Source: CAZKWG01 sp964615375 (GTDB lineage Bacteria > Myxococcota_A > UBA796 > CAZKWG01). Taken from it: a stretch of 64,000 nucleotides of DNA. Shown here piece by piece: positions 8,060-16,661 of the stretch (position 1 is the first letter of the stretch; every line of letters begins with the position of its first letter). The DNA is taken from positions 1-64,000 of the forward strand of contig CAZTOW010000026.1 of assembly GCA_964615375.1 (NCBI GenBank), written 5' to 3'. The translations under genes were made by a program, and so were the position numbers. The notes below the pieces were generated by a model. The model saw only the letters and a program-made list of their open reading frames with translations. It was not told the origin of the DNA and ran no database searches.

Positions 8060-8566
8060 GTGCCGCATGCCAGCCACCGGCTGGACCTGCTCCTGGTCCC
8101 CACCGACCCGGAGCGCGCCCCCCCCTTGGAGGGCTGGGAGGAGCTGCGCGCCCGGTGGAGCGCCCGCGGCTGGCTGGAGGGGGAGCGGCCCGGGCCCTCG
8201 GCGGACGCGCTGATCCCCGGAGGCTTCGCCCGCGCCTGGCTCTCGGTGGCCCACGGTCAGGGGGCGCTCTACGCCAACCAGCAGGGGGGCTTCCGCCCGA
8301 GCTGCCCGCGGAACGGGGAGCCCGTGGCCCGCGCCCTGGCCAGCGCGGTACAAGCCTGGGTGGAAGGTGGGCCGCGCCGGATGCGCTGCCCCGCCTGCGG
8401 CGAAGAGCACCCGCTGGAGGAGCTCAGGCTCGCGCCGCCCGGAGCCTTCGGACGCTTCGCGCTGGCCTTCGCCGAGGTGAGCGCGCTCGAGCTCGCGCCG
8501 CGGGCCCTGGCCGAGGCAGAGGGCGCGCTCGGCCCGCTGCGAACGGTGTTGCGCAGGGTCAGCTGA
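8060..8566 (+). CDS. Conserved protein with CPxCG zinc-ribbon knuckle, function unknown
   Basis: A 168-residue protein with a GTG start at 8060, preceded by GAGG at a normal distance. The N-terminal two thirds contain LLLVPTDPE, RARWSARGWLEGERPGP and ALYANQQGGFRPSCPRNG. A single CPACGEEH knuckle near residue 112 suggests metal binding. No enzyme signature is visible. The start lies 37 bp from the divergent aminopeptidase-like start, so both promoters must overlap. I do not recognise a named family with certainty. The longer open reading from 7961 overlaps the divergent gene and is not credible. Confidence 0.6.
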   Translation: MPHASHRLDLLLVPTDPERAPPLEGWEELRARWSARGWLEGERPGPSADALIPGGFARAWLSVAHGQGALYANQQGGFRPSCPRNGEPVARALASAVQAWVEGGPRRMRCPACGEEHPLEELRLAPPGAFGRFALAFAEVSALELAPRALAEAEGALGPLRTVLRRVS

Positions 8567-8575
8567 GGCTCTATG

Positions 8576-8605
8576 TTGCGGGCCGCCCCCCCCATCCGGT
8601 AGCGT
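8576..8605 (+). promoter_or_regulatory. Candidate promoter for the START-like gene
   Basis: TTGCGG (8576-8581), 18-bp spacer, TAGCGT (8600-8605). The predicted transcription start falls at or next to the ATG at 8612, which would give a nearly leaderless mRNA despite GGAG at 8606-8609. The match to consensus is moderate. Confidence 0.3.
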
Positions 8606-8611
8606 GGAGCC

Positions 8612-9118
8612 ATGCCCAGCAGCTTCGCCGTCGTCGCCTCCGTCCTCCAGGTCCTCGGGCTCGAGCCCAACATCGCCACCGATCCCACGGTCGCCACCGA
8701 CGGGACGCTGGAGGTGGCCACGCTGGTCCCCGGCTCCGTCGCCGAGGTGCAGAAGGCGCTGGAGGACCCGGTCGCCCGCGGGCGCCTCTTCCCCAGCGTC
8801 CACGACGTGCGCGTGATCGGGCGCCAGGGCGACTGCGTAGACCTGCGCATGACCACCGACGGGGTCAGCGATCCCTTCGTCTACGACATGCGCTCCTGCA
8901 AGACGCCCCAGGGCTGGAAGGACACGCTGCTCTCCAGTGATGACCTGGACAGCATGGACGCGAGCTGGTCGCTGCGCGCGGTCGCCGAGGGCGTGGAGGT
9001 CCGCTACCGCCTCAAGGTGGCGCTGGACCTGCCCATCCCCCGCTCGCTGGTGAACGGCCGCCAGGGCCGCGACATGAAGAGCGCGATGGAGCACCTCATC
9101 CAGCGGCTGGTTCGTTAG
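8612..9118 (+). CDS. START/SRPBCC-like small-ligand-binding fold protein
   Basis: A 168-residue soluble protein without signal peptide. The pattern SVAEVQKALEDPVARGRLFPSVHDVRVIGR followed by alternating strands and a long C-terminal amphipathic helix (GRDMKSAMEHLIQRLVR) resembles polyketide cyclase/START-like (SRPBCC) proteins, which bind hydrophobic ligands. The family call rests on overall pattern, not on catalytic residues. ATG 8612 has GGAG three bases upstream. Its stop TAG shares 4 nt (TTAG) with the convergent tdk stop. The biological role is unknown. Confidence 0.55.
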   Translation: MPSSFAVVASVLQVLGLEPNIATDPTVATDGTLEVATLVPGSVAEVQKALEDPVARGRLFPSVHDVRVIGRQGDCVDLRMTTDGVSDPFVYDMRSCKTPQGWKDTLLSSDDLDSMDASWSLRAVAEGVEVRYRLKVALDLPIPRSLVNGRQGRDMKSAMEHLIQRLVR

Positions 9119-9732
9119 CCCGGATCGGCGAGGTTCCTGCCCAGCGGGAGGCGCTGCTGGATGGGCTCGAAGCTGTGTGGGTTCCAGTGCAGGCGGCAGC
9201 GCGCCTCATAGGCGTCGGTCTCGCCCACCAGCACGCGGCTGTCGCGCTTGACGATGCGCTGGGAGCGATCCGCCGGGTTGCCGCAGACCACGCAGATGGC
9301 CAGCACCTTCTGGATGTACTCCGCCACCGCCAGGAGCTGGGGCATGGGCTCGAAGGGCCGCCCCTGGTAGTCCATGTCCAGCCCGGCCACGATCACGCGC
9401 TTGCCGGCGTTGGCGAGCTGCTCGCAGACGGCGACCAGGCCCTCGTCGAAGAACTGGGCCTCGTCCACGCCGACCACGGAGGCGTCCCCGACGAGGGCGG
9501 GGATGGCGTCGGCGCTCTTGACCCGCACGGAGCGGATGGTCAGGCCCGAGTGGCTGTCCACGTTGTCTTCGCTGTAGCGGCGGTCCAGGTCGGGCTTGAA
9601 GACGATGACCGGCTGGCGCGCGTACTGGGCGCGCCGCACGCGCCGGATGAGCTCCTCGGTCTTGCCGCTGAACATGCAGCCGGTCACGACCTCGATCCAG
9701 CCGGTCCCCTGGGGGGTGAGCAGAGGTGTCAT
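9115..9732 (-). CDS. tdk: Thymidine kinase (type II)
   Basis: A 205-residue enzyme that phosphorylates thymidine to dTMP in the salvage pathway. Visible motifs are the P-loop VTGCMFSGKTEELI (residues about 16-29), the Walker B/base region VVGVDEAQFFDEG, the lasso-loop region GLDMDYQGRPFEPMP, and the structural zinc ligands in CVVCG and CRLHW. Size fits type II bacterial TK. It lies 10 bp upstream of the stop of the GT-C-like gene on the same strand, so it is probably transcribed with it. The stop overlaps the convergent START-like gene. Confidence 0.96.
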   Translation of the reverse strand: MTPLLTPQGTGWIEVVTGCMFSGKTEELIRRVRRAQYARQPVIVFKPDLDRRYSEDNVDSHSGLTIRSVRVKSADAIPALVGDASVVGVDEAQFFDEGLVAVCEQLANAGKRVIVAGLDMDYQGRPFEPMPQLLAVAEYIQKVLAICVVCGNPADRSQRIVKRDSRVLVGETDAYEARCRLHWNPHSFEPIQQRLPLGRNLADPG

Positions 9733-9741
9733 CCCAGGGCC

Positions 9742-11190
9742 TTAACCAGCCGGCGCTCCCCCGTCCTCGCGGACACGGTAGAGGCGACGCTCGCCGTCGT
9801 CGTCGACCAGCCGGGCGCCCTGCTGCTCCATGGCCCGCCCCAGCCGCGCCGCGTCTGACGCGCCGAGCTCGCGCACCTGCAGCATCACCCAGCGCACGCC
9901 GAGCGCGTGGAGCTGATCGAGGGCCCCCGGATCCAGACGCTCCAGGCTCTCCTTGCTGACCTTCCGGTCCCAGGAGCGCCAGGTGTCCAGCCCGTCCGTG
10001 CGCGTCACGCCGACGCTGTTGAAGTCGGGCACCCAGGGGCTCGGCTGGCCGTGGGCGCTCTGGTAGTAGAGCAGGTAGCGGGCGCGCGGGCGGGAGGGGT
10101 TGTAGACGCCGGGCGGGAGGCCGACCGGCCCGGGGACCTCCAGGATGGGGCCGTCCACCCGGGCGTAGATGCCGGGGATCTCCGCGGGCGCGCCGGGGAG
10201 CACGGGCTCGACCGGGCTGAGCAGCAGGCCCTCCACCACGATGGCGGGCCCGAGCCACCACCAGCCGCGCCGGTCGGCCAGCGCGCCCACCGCGGCCCCC
10301 AGCAGCAGCAGCGTGCCGGCATGCCATCGGTAAGGGAAGCGCACGAGCTCGGCCACGGGCAGCTCATAGACCGGGCCGACGCCCAGGGAGAAGAAGGCCG
10401 GGATCAGGGCCAGGGCCGCCCAGCGGCTCCGCGAGGCCAGGGCCGCCGCCGCGCAGATCCAGCCGACATAGGTGTTGATCGCGAAGGGGTTGAGCCCGCT
10501 CAGCGCCCCCGGCCGCGGCACCTGCAGCGTGGCCCCCATCGCCGCCCGCACCGCGTCGTCCAGCGGGGCCGCCCCGGAGAACGCGCCCGCGAAGCGCAGG
10601 AGCCCCGGCGCCGCCAGGCCCAGGCCCAGGAATCCCCACCAGGCCCGCCGGTCCCACAGCCCGGCCAGCAGGCAGAGCAGGCAGGCCACCATGCCCAGGT
10701 ACCAGCTCGACCACACCGTCGCCGCGAACGCCAGGATCGACCAGCCCCACCGCCGCGCGCCCACCGCCCAGGCCCACAGCGCCAGCGTCCAGCCGTCGGT
10801 GCCCTCGACGATGCCCTCCACCGCGTAGCCGTGGAAGAAGGGCGAGGCCCCGTAGACCGCCGCCGCCGCCAGCGCCCCCGGCCCGCGCAGCCCCCAGGCC
10901 CGCGCGGCCCCCCAGGCCGCCATCACCGTCCCCACCCGCGCCGCCAGCGTCAGCAGATCCCAGGTCCAGCGCAGCCCGAGCAGCGGGATCAGCGGCCAGG
11001 CCAGCCAGCCCTTGAGCGGGCTCGAGTAGTAGAAGCCCATGCCCTCGGGGAAGCCGAGCAGCTCGGTGCTCCCCGGCAGTCCCGGCTGCGCGCGGGCGAA
11101 GCCCCACAGACCCCAGACCGAGGGGTAGAGGTCCGTGTAAGGGTGCCCGAGCAGCTCCCCCCGCAGCAGGGCCGGCAGCGCCGGCAGCAC
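9742..11190 (-). CDS. Multi-pass membrane protein, GT-C glycosyltransferase-like
   Basis: About 482 residues with roughly ten hydrophobic segments followed by a soluble C-terminal domain of about 150 residues (from about VPGPVGLPPGVYNP). An acidic/Tyr motif (YTDLYPSVW) after the first membrane segment and RFPYRWH before a late one recall GT-C-fold polyprenyl-phosphate-sugar transferases, but the family is not identified. The reading frame stays open upstream to 11292 and encodes a better first membrane helix (WPALLLALAWGVLPAL). The only possible start there is a CTG at 11262 overlapping the upstream gene. The GTG at 11190 has no clear ribosome-binding site, so the true start is uncertain. tdk follows. 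Confidence 0.6.
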   Translation of the reverse strand: MLPALPALLRGELLGHPYTDLYPSVWGLWGFARAQPGLPGSTELLGFPEGMGFYYSSPLKGWLAWPLIPLLGLRWTWDLLTLAARVGTVMAAWGAARAWGLRGPGALAAAAVYGASPFFHGYAVEGIVEGTDGWTLALWAWAVGARRWGWSILAFAATVWSSWYLGMVACLLCLLAGLWDRRAWWGFLGLGLAAPGLLRFAGAFSGAAPLDDAVRAAMGATLQVPRPGALSGLNPFAINTYVGWICAAAALASRSRWAALALIPAFFSLGVGPVYELPVAELVRFPYRWHAGTLLLLGAAVGALADRRGWWWLGPAIVVEGLLLSPVEPVLPGAPAEIPGIYARVDGPILEVPGPVGLPPGVYNPSRPRARYLLYYQSAHGQPSPWVPDFNSVGVTRTDGLDTWRSWDRKVSKESLERLDPGALDQLHALGVRWVMLQVRELGASDAARLGRAMEQQGARLVDDDGERRLYRVREDGGAPAG

Positions 11191-11254
11191 CCCCCAGGCG
11201 AGCGCGAGCAGGAGCGCCGGCCAGGCCCGCGCCCGATCCCGCGCCTCCGGATCG

Positions 11255-12202
11255 CTACTCAGAGAACCGGATCTCCGACATGCAGAGGTCGTTCAGCGAA
11301 GGATCCTCGGGGTTCACGCCGCGCTTCACCGCGGTGAAGGTCACCCGGACCTTCTGCGTGTTGTGCGGTGCAAACGTAAACGTTTGCGCCAACGGGTTCG
11401 TCTTGAGCGTGATGGTCTCGGTCGCGCCGTCGTCGAACTTCAGGGTCGCCGTCGTCGGCTGGTTCGTCTTCAGGTTGACCGGGATGCTGTAGGCGTTGCC
11501 GTTGTGGATGGTCGCCTTGCTGATCTTGCGCGTCTGGCCGAGGTCGAACTCCACCCACTCGTTGGCGCCGTCACCCGGGGACGCCTCGCACCACATCGAG
11601 TCCAGCATGTAGTCCCAGAGGTTCGCGGCGTCGTAGTTGCCGTCCGCGTCCGCCGGGTAGGTCGTGCTGGCCCCCGCGCCCACCGGGCGGAAGAAGTCCT
11701 CCGGCTGGCCGTCGAGGATCTGCACCTCGGAGATGGCGGTCTCCGGGAAGGTCGAGCCGCCGTAGATGCTCTTGATCTTGAGCCGGAGCGTGGTCGTGGT
11801 GACGGCCTTGGGGAACATCACCGTCTCGGGGACCATCTGATCCTTCAGCGTGAAGGTCTGCTTCGTGCCGTCCGAGAAGATGGCCTCGATCTCCTTGATC
11901 CGGTTGTGGCGCTCCCAGAAGTCGGGGGAGTACCAGTTGCCGTTCCAGATGCGGAAGCCCGTGACCGACTGCGCCCCGCCGAGGTCGAACTCGACGTGCT
12001 CGCCGAGGCCGGAGCCGGGCCCGCCCTCGATCCAGACGTTGCCGATCTTCCCATCGGAGGCGTACTTCGCCTCGTAGCTGACGCCCTCCGTCTCCGGGTA
12101 CTCCGAGCTCGCGCTCACGCTGGAGCTGCTCACCTTGATCGGGCGGGCCAGCGCGGTGCTCGCGAGCAGCGTGCCGAGGACGAGGAAGATGGCGCGGGTC
12201 AT
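11255..12202 (-). CDS. Secreted protein with two discoidin (F5/8 type C)-like domains
   Basis: A 315-residue exported protein with signal peptide MTRAIFLVLGTLLASTALA. Two repeats each show the discoidin/NedA-like pattern of a ligand-binding jelly roll: GEHVEFDLGGAQSVTGFRIWNG in the first half, ANEWVEFDLGQTRKISKATIHNG in the second, each followed by strands ending in a disulphide-capable or metal-binding loop. Such domains bind carbohydrates or cell surfaces; no enzyme motif is visible. ATG 12202 is chosen because it opens the signal peptide and has GGAG upstream. The downstream GT-C-like gene appears to overlap or abut its stop. Confidence 0.75.
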   Translation of the reverse strand: MTRAIFLVLGTLLASTALARPIKVSSSSVSASSEYPETEGVSYEAKYASDGKIGNVWIEGGPGSGLGEHVEFDLGGAQSVTGFRIWNGNWYSPDFWERHNRIKEIEAIFSDGTKQTFTLKDQMVPETVMFPKAVTTTTLRLKIKSIYGGSTFPETAISEVQILDGQPEDFFRPVGAGASTTYPADADGNYDAANLWDYMLDSMWCEASPGDGANEWVEFDLGQTRKISKATIHNGNAYSIPVNLKTNQPTTATLKFDDGATETITLKTNPLAQTFTFAPHNTQKVRVTFTAVKRGVNPEDPSLNDLCMSEIRFSE

Positions 12203-12293
12203 GGGAGCTCCGTTCGTGGCCGTAAGGATGTAGCGGAGAAGCGCGGGTCGACGCAAGGGACACGCGGCAAGCGGGCCGCCTTCCCCGCGCCGC

Positions 12294-14033
12294 TCAGAGG
12301 GTGCCCTGGAGGCTGAGGCGCGCGCCCTCGAAGCCAGGCAGGCTGCGGCACTGTCCACCGGAGCAGTGAATCCCAGCCTTGTAGGCGCCGTAGAAAGCTC
12401 GCATCACCAGGCCAGGCGTCAGCTTCCACTGGAGCTCGGCCGCGCCGTAGAGCTGCTCGCCCAGGTTGCCCTCGCTGTCGATGAGCGGGTTGTTGGACCA
12501 GTCCTGGAAGAGGGTCAGCGCCAGCGACTCCCCGTGCTGCCAGGTGAGCGCGTTGGCCATCTCCAGGAAGTCCTCCTGCTGCGAGGGGTTGGTGCCCCAG
12601 GCGAAGTGATAGCCGGTCAGCGCGATCTCCACGCCCTCGTGGCCGAACAGGTGGACGTGCAGGTCCGCGTCCAGGTGCGCCATGCGGTCCGGCTCGTTGG
12701 CGCCCAGATCCTGGGCCTCCTCCTGCGCCCCGCACAGCGGGCTCGAGCCCCCCGGCGCGTCGCGCAGGTCCACCCGATATCCGCCGTTCAAGCGCAGGTT
12801 GTTCTTCGCCCCCAGCACCTCGAGCCCGGCCAGCGGGTGAACGACGGTCTCGGGCGTCTGGTTGAAGTGCAGCCCGCCCGTGTCGCAGTCGCGGAAGCTG
12901 GCGACGCTCCCGTAGGCGCGGACGGCGGTGGCGGTGGGGTCCGTGGCCAGCGCGTAGTCCAGGCGCGCGCGGAGCCCGTAGAGGTCGTTGGAGTTGACCG
13001 CGGCCGAGGAGTCCTCGGTGATCGCGCGCTCGTACTCGAGCGTGGGCACGCTGGCGAGCTCCCACTCGTCCCCGGCGACGAAGGTGTTGAGGCGCTCGGT
13101 GTCCACCGTGCGCTTGGCCTCCACCAGGACCACGGCCCGCCCGGGGTAGGCGCTGGCCGACCCGTAGACCGCGTAGCCCGGCCCGGAGCGCTCCTCGTCC
13201 AGGAGCTCCTCCGCCTGGTATTGGAAGAGGTCGCCCTCCAGCGCCCAGTCCACGCCCAGCACGCCCGAGGCGTCCAGCGTGGCCCCGCCCACCATCGCGT
13301 CCACCGGCTGCGTGTAGCGCTCCAGCCCGCCGCCCGGCATGCGATCACGCCCGAAGCTGTAGATCACGCCGTGCGCGCCCGCGTTCACCGGCCCGAGCCC
13401 GAAGACCTCCGCCCGCGCGCCCGTCACCATGTGCGGGATGTCGCGCGCCAGGTCCAGGTTGCGGTTGTCCTGGCTCACCTGCTGCCGGTTGCTCACCCCG
13501 GTGATCCCGGTGAGGTCCACGCGCCCCAGGTGCGCCACCGCCTTGACCCCGCGGATCGACGTGTCGATGTCGATGTCCGTGTTGCGCACGACGTTCAGCG
13601 CGATGCCGCGTCCGAAGCTCGCGTAGGCGTCGCCCAGGGTGAGCTCCACCACCGGGCCGCGCCGCTGCACGTAGAGCTTCTCCAGCGTGGCGTAGGCGTC
13701 GGGGAAGGGGGAGAGCAGCGTGTGGTCGTAGAGCGGCCAGGAGTGGTAGAGCTCGCCGTCCAGGATGTAGCGGTTCAGGAAGAGCGCGACCTCGTCCACC
13801 TGCGCGCCCACCGAGACCTGATCGTGGACCACCAGCAGGTTCAGCCGGTTGACCTGCTCCACGTAGTCCTGGACCAGCCGATCCTCGAAGCCGGGGAGCT
13901 GCTTCTCGGGCGGGTAGTGGTAGTAGCGCAGCTCCAGGCGGTCGTTCACCTGGAGCGAGGAGCCGCCCAGCAGCCCCTCCCCCTCCAGGTCCAGGGCGCG
14001 CGCGGGCAGGGCGAAGAGCGCGAGCGCGATCAC
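12294..14033 (-). CDS. Outer-membrane-type beta-barrel protein, function unknown
   Basis: A 579-residue exported protein beginning MIALALFALPARA (signal peptide), then long alternating polar/aromatic strands typical of an outer-membrane barrel (LELRYYHYP, GYRVDLRD, ALTGYHFAWGTN, VMRAFYGAYKAG). Four cysteines occur in two C-terminal pairs. The start GTG at 14033 overlaps the stop of the TlpA-like gene as GTGA, so the two are translationally coupled. This pairing suggests the thioredoxin may serve this protein or a shared envelope task. No specific family is recognised. Confidence 0.65.
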   Translation of the reverse strand: MIALALFALPARALDLEGEGLLGGSSLQVNDRLELRYYHYPPEKQLPGFEDRLVQDYVEQVNRLNLLVVHDQVSVGAQVDEVALFLNRYILDGELYHSWPLYDHTLLSPFPDAYATLEKLYVQRRGPVVELTLGDAYASFGRGIALNVVRNTDIDIDTSIRGVKAVAHLGRVDLTGITGVSNRQQVSQDNRNLDLARDIPHMVTGARAEVFGLGPVNAGAHGVIYSFGRDRMPGGGLERYTQPVDAMVGGATLDASGVLGVDWALEGDLFQYQAEELLDEERSGPGYAVYGSASAYPGRAVVLVEAKRTVDTERLNTFVAGDEWELASVPTLEYERAITEDSSAAVNSNDLYGLRARLDYALATDPTATAVRAYGSVASFRDCDTGGLHFNQTPETVVHPLAGLEVLGAKNNLRLNGGYRVDLRDAPGGSSPLCGAQEEAQDLGANEPDRMAHLDADLHVHLFGHEGVEIALTGYHFAWGTNPSQQEDFLEMANALTWQHGESLALTLFQDWSNNPLIDSEGNLGEQLYGAAELQWKLTPGLVMRAFYGAYKAGIHCSGGQCRSLPGFEGARLSLQGTL

Positions 14034-14542
14034 GGAGCCGGCTTCTCGGCCAGGAGCGTCTCGATCTCGGCGCGCAGGCCCACCTCGTCACCCGGGTTGT
14101 AGCCCGCGTGCACGTAGCGGATCTTCCCGGCGCGATCGACCAGCACGTTGTAGGGCAGGGTCTTGCTCGGGTTGTACTGCGTGACCACCGTGGTCTGGGT
14201 GTCCAGCAGCACCGGGAAGGTGTAGCCGTTGCGCTTCATGAGCGGCTTGACCTGGCTCTGCGTGCGCGCGTCGTCGGCGCTCACCGCCAGGACCACCAGG
14301 CCCTTGCCCGAGAGCTCGGTGTACATCTGCTGGAGGTGCTTGTGCTCCACCTGGCAGGGCCCACACCAGGTGGCCCAGAAGTTCACCAGCACCACGCTGC
14401 CGGCGTAGCCGCTCAGAGAGACGGACTTCCCGTCCATGTCGCGCAGCGTGAAGTCGGGCGCGCGCTCGCCGAGCGCGTGCGCCACGGCGGACGAGAGGGC
14501 GAGCAGGGCGACGAGCAGGGCGGAGAGGATGGACCGGCGCAT
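14030..14542 (-). CDS. TlpA/ResA-like periplasmic thioredoxin
   Basis: A 170-residue protein with a cleavable or anchoring N-terminal helix (MRRSILSALLVALLALSSAVAHA), then an AlkyI hydroperoxide/TlpA-type thioredoxin fold. APDFTLRDMDGKSVSLS leads to the redox motif WATWCGPCQ, and the cis-proline region is KTLPYNVLVD. It probably reduces disulphides or supports cytochrome c or envelope protein maturation in the periplasm. ATG 14542 is supported by AAAGGAG seven bases upstream; the 890-residue open frame extending to 16702 is antisense to the M4 protease and not real. It is coupled to the following outer-membrane-type gene through GTGA. Confidence 0.9.
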   Translation of the reverse strand: MRRSILSALLVALLALSSAVAHALGERAPDFTLRDMDGKSVSLSGYAGSVVLVNFWATWCGPCQVEHKHLQQMYTELSGKGLVVLAVSADDARTQSQVKPLMKRNGYTFPVLLDTQTTVVTQYNPSKTLPYNVLVDRAGKIRYVHAGYNPGDEVGLRAEIETLLAEKPAP

Positions 14543-14576
14543 GGGGGGACTCCTTTGCGATCCAACAGCGGGAGGC

Positions 14577-14626
14577 AGCATAGCCTTCCTCACGCGCGCA
14601 CGCATGCCTCCCCGTCGCGTGCGCGC
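14577..14626 (-). promoter_or_regulatory. Inverted repeat over the putative tlpA-like promoter
   Basis: A perfect 10-bp inverted repeat (arms 14594-14603 and 14617-14626, 13-bp spacer) lies in the 174-bp region between the divergent TlpA-like and M4 protease genes. Reading the minus strand, a -10-like TATGCT occurs at 14582-14577, which puts the -35 zone inside the first arm. No good -35 box is present. This suggests control by a bound regulator, but binding is inferred. Confidence 0.35.
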
Positions 14627-14716
14627 ACGTAGCCACCAATTGGGGACAGCCAGGACGGATCCTCGTCGGGTGCGACCGGGTCGAATCCGCGACCCCCAAC
14701 GCTCACGAGGTGTTCG

Positions 14717-16558
14717 ATGTCCCGCTCCATGACGCTCTTCGGTGTCCTCTCCGTCGTCCTCTCCGCCTGCGCCACCGAGGGCGCCCCCAACGATCCCACG
14801 CTCGATCTCCAGGACCAGGACAGCCAGGTCCGCGCCGACCTCGGCGCCGACCTGCCTGCCTTCGAAGGGGAGCTCGACCTGCTGGCCGCCGACGCGGGTC
14901 AGGACGCCTCCGAGCTGCTGGCCACGCGCGTGGACACCGACGAGCTCGGCATCACCCACGTCCGCGTTCAGCAGACCGTGAACGGCGTGCCGGTCTTCGG
15001 CGGCGAGGCCATCGTCCACCTGGACGCCGCCACCGGCCGCCGCCACGTCACCGACAAGGTCGAGGTCGAGCTCGACGTGGACACGACCCCCGCCATCGAC
15101 GCGATCGACGCCCAGGACCTCGCGATCGAGCTCGAGCCGGGCGGCGCGCTCACCGAGGTCGAGCCCGCGCTCTACGTGCTGCGCCAGGGTGACGCGGACC
15201 ACCTCGTGTGGATGGTGGACCTGGAGACCCGCGACGGGGCGGGCGCCCTGGTGGCGAAGCCGCGCCTCTTCGTGGACGCGCAGACCGGCGAGCTGGTCTG
15301 GAGCTACGACAACCTCCAGACGGCCTCGGGCAGCACCCACTACGACGGCACGAAGTCCTTCACCACCCAGAGCTCGACGACCTGGTGGGGCTTCACCACC
15401 TACTTCCTGAACACCTCCAACATCGCCACCTACTCCTTCAGCAACACGACCACCTCGGTCAGCGCCCCCGTGGACTACTCCGACAACCTCTGGACGGACG
15501 CCGAGGATCTCTCGGCGGTCAGCGCCCACTGGGCCGCCGAGCAGACCCTGTCCTACCTCAACTCCTGGCACGGGTGGAGCGGCTGGGACGGCCACGGGAG
15601 CATGCTCTACGTCTACACCGACTACGGGTCCGGCTGGAACAACGCCTCGGGCGGCGGGGGCGGGATCTGGTTCGGCGACGGCGACGGCACGAGCTGGAGC
15701 CCCTTCGCCACGGTGGACGTGGTGGCGCACGAGGTCGGCCACAACGTCACGGAGAAGATGGCGAACCTGGTCTACGTCGGCGAGTCGGGCGGCATGAACG
15801 AGAGCTTCTCGGACATCATCGGCGTGATGGTCGAGCGCGCGGTGGACGGGGGCAGCGCGAACAACTGGCGGATCATGGAGGACAACTACACGCCGTCGGT
15901 GTCGGGGGACGCCGGCCGCTACATGACGGACCCGGCCGCCGACGGCTGGAGCGCCGACTACTACACCAGCGCCAGCAGCATCGGGGCCATGGACGTCCAC
16001 GGCAGCTCGGGCATCGGGAACCTGGCCTTCAGCCTGCTGTCCAACGGCGGCTACCACCCGCGGCGCAGCTCCAGCTACACCTACGGCATCGGCCCGGACG
16101 CGGCGGCCTGGATCACCTTCCGCGCCTACCGCTACTACCTGACCAGCGGCTCCGACTACGCTGACCTCCGCGAGGCCATGACGCTGGCCGCGGCCGACGG
16201 CTACGGCGCGGACAGCTGGGTGGTGGACAGCGTGGAGAGCGCCTGGAACAGCGTGGGCGTCGGCACCTCGGGCTGCGAGACCGGCTACCTCGAGGGCGCC
16301 GGCTACGGCGACTACCTGCCCGGCGGCTCCTACTTCTACTCGACCACGGGCGCCATCAACGCCGACCTCATCGCGACCAGCGGCGCGAACGTGGGCCTCT
16401 ACCTCTACCAGTGGACGGGCTCGGGCTGGTCCTACGTGGCGGGCTCGGCCACGGGCTCGGGCGAGCAGGCCGTCAGCTACAGCGGCAGCGCCGGCTACTA
16501 CCTCTTCTTCGCCTACTCGCACTCCGGGGCCAGCAACTACAGCTTCTGCATGATCTGA
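14717..16558 (+). CDS. Secreted M4-family (thermolysin-like) metalloprotease, lipoprotein-type signal
   Basis: A 613-residue protease. The signal ends at VLSACA, a plausible lipobox. A fungalysin/thermolysin-type propeptide follows (VRVQQTVNGVPVFGGEAIVHLD and a PepSY-like stretch). The catalytic domain has HEVGH at residues 338-342 and NESFSD with the third zinc ligand Glu362, then the late His in DVHGSSGIGN. The fourth motif residue is Gly instead of the usual Thr. The last 95 residues form a pre-peptidase-C-like beta-sandwich (YLPGGSYFYSTTG), often used for secretion or binding. ATG 14717 has GAGG upstream. A hairpin follows the stop. It probably degrades proteins outside the cell or at the surface. 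Confidence 0.92.
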   Translation: MSRSMTLFGVLSVVLSACATEGAPNDPTLDLQDQDSQVRADLGADLPAFEGELDLLAADAGQDASELLATRVDTDELGITHVRVQQTVNGVPVFGGEAIVHLDAATGRRHVTDKVEVELDVDTTPAIDAIDAQDLAIELEPGGALTEVEPALYVLRQGDADHLVWMVDLETRDGAGALVAKPRLFVDAQTGELVWSYDNLQTASGSTHYDGTKSFTTQSSTTWWGFTTYFLNTSNIATYSFSNTTTSVSAPVDYSDNLWTDAEDLSAVSAHWAAEQTLSYLNSWHGWSGWDGHGSMLYVYTDYGSGWNNASGGGGGIWFGDGDGTSWSPFATVDVVAHEVGHNVTEKMANLVYVGESGGMNESFSDIIGVMVERAVDGGSANNWRIMEDNYTPSVSGDAGRYMTDPAADGWSADYYTSASSIGAMDVHGSSGIGNLAFSLLSNGGYHPRRSSSYTYGIGPDAAAWITFRAYRYYLTSGSDYADLREAMTLAAADGYGADSWVVDSVESAWNSVGVGTSGCETGYLEGAGYGDYLPGGSYFYSTTGAINADLIATSGANVGLYLYQWTGSGWSYVAGSATGSGEQAVSYSGSAGYYLFFAYSHSGASNYSFCMI

Positions 16559-16577
16559 GCGCTCTCCCCTCCCCTTC

Positions 16578-16611
16578 GGAGCCGCGCCGCCCCCACGGGT
16601 CGCGCGGCTCC
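16578..16611 (+). terminator. Strong GC hairpin after the M4 protease gene
   Basis: Perfect 10-bp arms GGAGCCGCGC (16578-16587) and GCGCGGCTCC (16602-16611) with a 14-nt loop, 20 bp after the stop codon. No T-run follows, so it is a terminator-like or mRNA-stabilising stem-loop rather than a classic intrinsic terminator. Confidence 0.5.
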
Positions 16612-16661
16612 TCGCGTCTCCGGGCGCCGCGTTATGGGGTCTGTTCGAGGCCTGCCCACGT

